From JAQSWP01 sp050185515 (lineage in GTDB: Bacteria > Pseudomonadota > Alphaproteobacteria > Reyranellales > JAQSWP01), in NCBI GenBank assembly GCA_050185515.1, contig JBFWZG010000100.1:1-13571 (forward strand): DNA of 13,571 nt. The letters are read 5' to 3'. Position numbers and translations under genes: made by a program. The first letter of the stretch is position 1. Every line of letters begins with the position of its first letter. The notes under the pieces were generated by a model. It saw nothing but the letters and a program-made list of their open reading frames with translations, searched no databases and was not told where the DNA came from. Shown here piece by piece: positions 12,475 through 13,571 of the stretch.

Positions 12475-13571
12475 TCATCCTGTCGTCAGGCCGGCATTCG
12501 CCAGCGCCTCGGCCTGGCGCCGCGCCAGCGACTCGACGTCGAAATCGGCGATCAGCGACTGGAACAGCGTGCGCCAGTTCAGCTCGGCGCGCAGGCGTAT
12601 GAACACCGAACCAAGGCCGACGGCAGCGCGATCCATGAACACGAATTCGCGCGGCGGCGTGACGCCGCCCAGGCTGCGGATCTCGCGATGCACCTTGCGC
12701 GCGGTCTCGCGCCCGTAGCTGCCCGGCATGCCTTCCGTCAGCCGGCGCGGTCGGTCGTCCATCAGCGGCCCGTAGAGAAACGCGGCCCATTGGTTGAGCA
12801 CGGCGATATGGGCCTTGGTGAGGTTGCGGAAGCCCCAGTTCTCGTAGGCCTGCACCGCCAGCGCCTCGTCGCCGCGCAGCAGCGCCCAGTAGAGATCGAT
12901 CGATCCCTGCACGAAGCGCGGCGGAAAGATGCGGACGCAACCGTAGTCGAGCAGATTGACGTCGCCATCGGCGCGCACCGTGTAGTTGCCCAGATGCGGG
13001 TCGCCATGGATCACGCCGTAGCGATAGAGCGGCACGTACCAGGCGCGGAACATGCGCGCGGCCAGCCCGTTGCGCTGCGCCTGATCCGCGCTCTCCAGCC
13101 AGTTCAAGAGCGGCTGGCCGTCGAGCCAGTTCATCGTCAGCAACCGATCGGTCGACAGCTCCAGCATGACCTTCGGCACATGGACGTCTGCCTCTCCCGA
13201 CAGCATCGCTTCGTACAGCGCCATGTGACGAGCCTCGCGCCGGTAGTCGAGCTCCTCGCGCAGCCGGGCGGCGATCTCTTCGTGGATGTCGGCGGTACGG
13301 ATGGCGCTGTCGTAGCGCTCGTAAAGCGCGAAGACCAGGCGAAGCTGGCCGAGGTCGGCCTCCAAGGCCGAGCGCATGTCGGGGTATTGCAGCTTGCAGG
13401 CCAGCGCCGTGCCGTCATGCGCCGTCGCGCGATGCACCTGGCCCAGCGAAGCGGCGGCGCTGGCGACGCGGTCGAAACCGGCGAAGCGCGACTGCCAGTC
13501 GGGCCCGAGCTCGCCAGCCATGCGCCGCCGGACGAAGGTCCAGCCCATGGAGGGCGCATTGGCCTGCAGTT
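12475..13571 (-). CDS. ABC1/AarF (UbiB/COQ8-like) atypical kinase, 5' end outside the window
   Basis: At least 364 codons are present and the reading frame stays open to the window edge. Just before the internal ATG at 13548 it reads LQANAPS, which fits the family's 'L..Lq...p.m' segment, so the real start is beyond 13571. Numbered from that ATG: alanine-rich loop ASAAASLGQVHRA (29-41) replacing the usual glycine-rich loop, ACKLQYP with the ATP-site lysine (K52), LLTMNWLDGQPL (136-147), catalytic loop YGVIHGDPHLGNYTV (177-191) and metal-binding LLDYGCVR (199-206, DYG in place of DFG). ABC1 proteins are ATPases/kinases needed for ubiquinone synthesis (UbiB, COQ8), but many paralogues have unknown roles. 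The KxGQ motif would lie outside the window. The permease gene follows 33 nt downstream. Confidence 0.92.
   Translation of the reverse strand, partial: LQANAPSMGWTFVRRRMAGELGPDWQSRFAGFDRVASAAASLGQVHRATAHDGTALACKLQYPDMRSALEADLGQLRLVFALYERYDSAIRTADIHEEIAARLREELDYRREARHMALYEAMLSGEADVHVPKVMLELSTDRLLTMNWLDGQPLLNWLESADQAQRNGLAARMFRAWYVPLYRYGVIHGDPHLGNYTVRADGDVNLLDYGCVRIFPPRFVQGSIDLYWALLRGDEALAVQAYENWGFRNLTKAHIAVLNQWAAFLYGPLMDDRPRRLTEGMPGSYGRETARKVHREIRSLGGVTPPREFVFMDRAAVGLGSVFIRLRAELNWRTLFQSLIADFDVESLARRQAEALANAGLTTG

Noticed and set aside
1..13571. Mobile elements, CRISPR arrays, toxin-antitoxin or defence systems
   Set aside because: No transposase, integrase, direct-repeat array, phage gene or paired small toxin-like genes were found. 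Composition looks even, and gene content is ordinary chromosomal.

Overview
The window is a stretch of ordinary chromosome from a high-GC alphaproteobacterium (GC roughly mid-60s % by eye, with strong GC bias at third codon positions). Three things point to this class: a COQ9-family gene divergent from rpsU (S21), a proton-translocating transhydrogenase split into three subunits as in Rhodospirillum rubrum, and protein sequences typical of Rhodospirillales/Hyphomicrobiales-like bacteria. I cannot name a genus. I see no insertion sequence, phage gene, CRISPR array, tRNA or rRNA.

Layout, left to right. Positions 1-999 (+) are the end of a run of small ligand-binding-fold genes: the tail of a VOC/glyoxalase protein, an SRPBCC protein and a lipocalin-like hypothetical, tightly packed. 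Positions 1056-2875 (+) hold a single-chain fusion of an O6-alkylguanine-DNA alkyltransferase with an AlkA-type 3-methyladenine glycosylase, overlapping a glutathione S-transferase-like gene by 4 nt. Positions 2891-4856 (-) are a luciferase-like flavin monooxygenase preceded by COQ9, with a perfect 12-bp hairpin between them. Divergent from COQ9 is rpsU (GTG start, strong Shine-Dalgarno, structured leader), ending in a bidirectional terminator shared with the convergent pnt operon. Positions 5350-8370 (-) are pntAA-pntAB-pntB. The gap to the next + strand gene carries a plausible pntAA promoter, a 12-nt palindrome and a candidate 35-codon small ORF just ahead of a DUF2332 gene (8687-9739). An HpcH/HpaI aldolase (9814-10572, +) converges on an SLC13-type permease with two TrkA-C domains (10588-12441, -). 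Behind that is an ABC1/AarF (UbiB-like) kinase gene that runs off the right edge.

How the genes fit together: the repair fusion handles two classes of alkylated base in one polypeptide, and the GST next to it could deal with electrophiles. COQ9 and the ABC1 gene both belong to families tied to ubiquinone synthesis, and the transhydrogenase links proton-motive force to NADPH. The rest is general metabolism. No clear new multi-gene system is present. The most interesting items are the alkyltransferase-glycosylase fusion, the small ORF that may couple to DUF2332, the palindrome and leader structures between COQ9 and rpsU, and the hairpin directly after the COQ9 stop codon.
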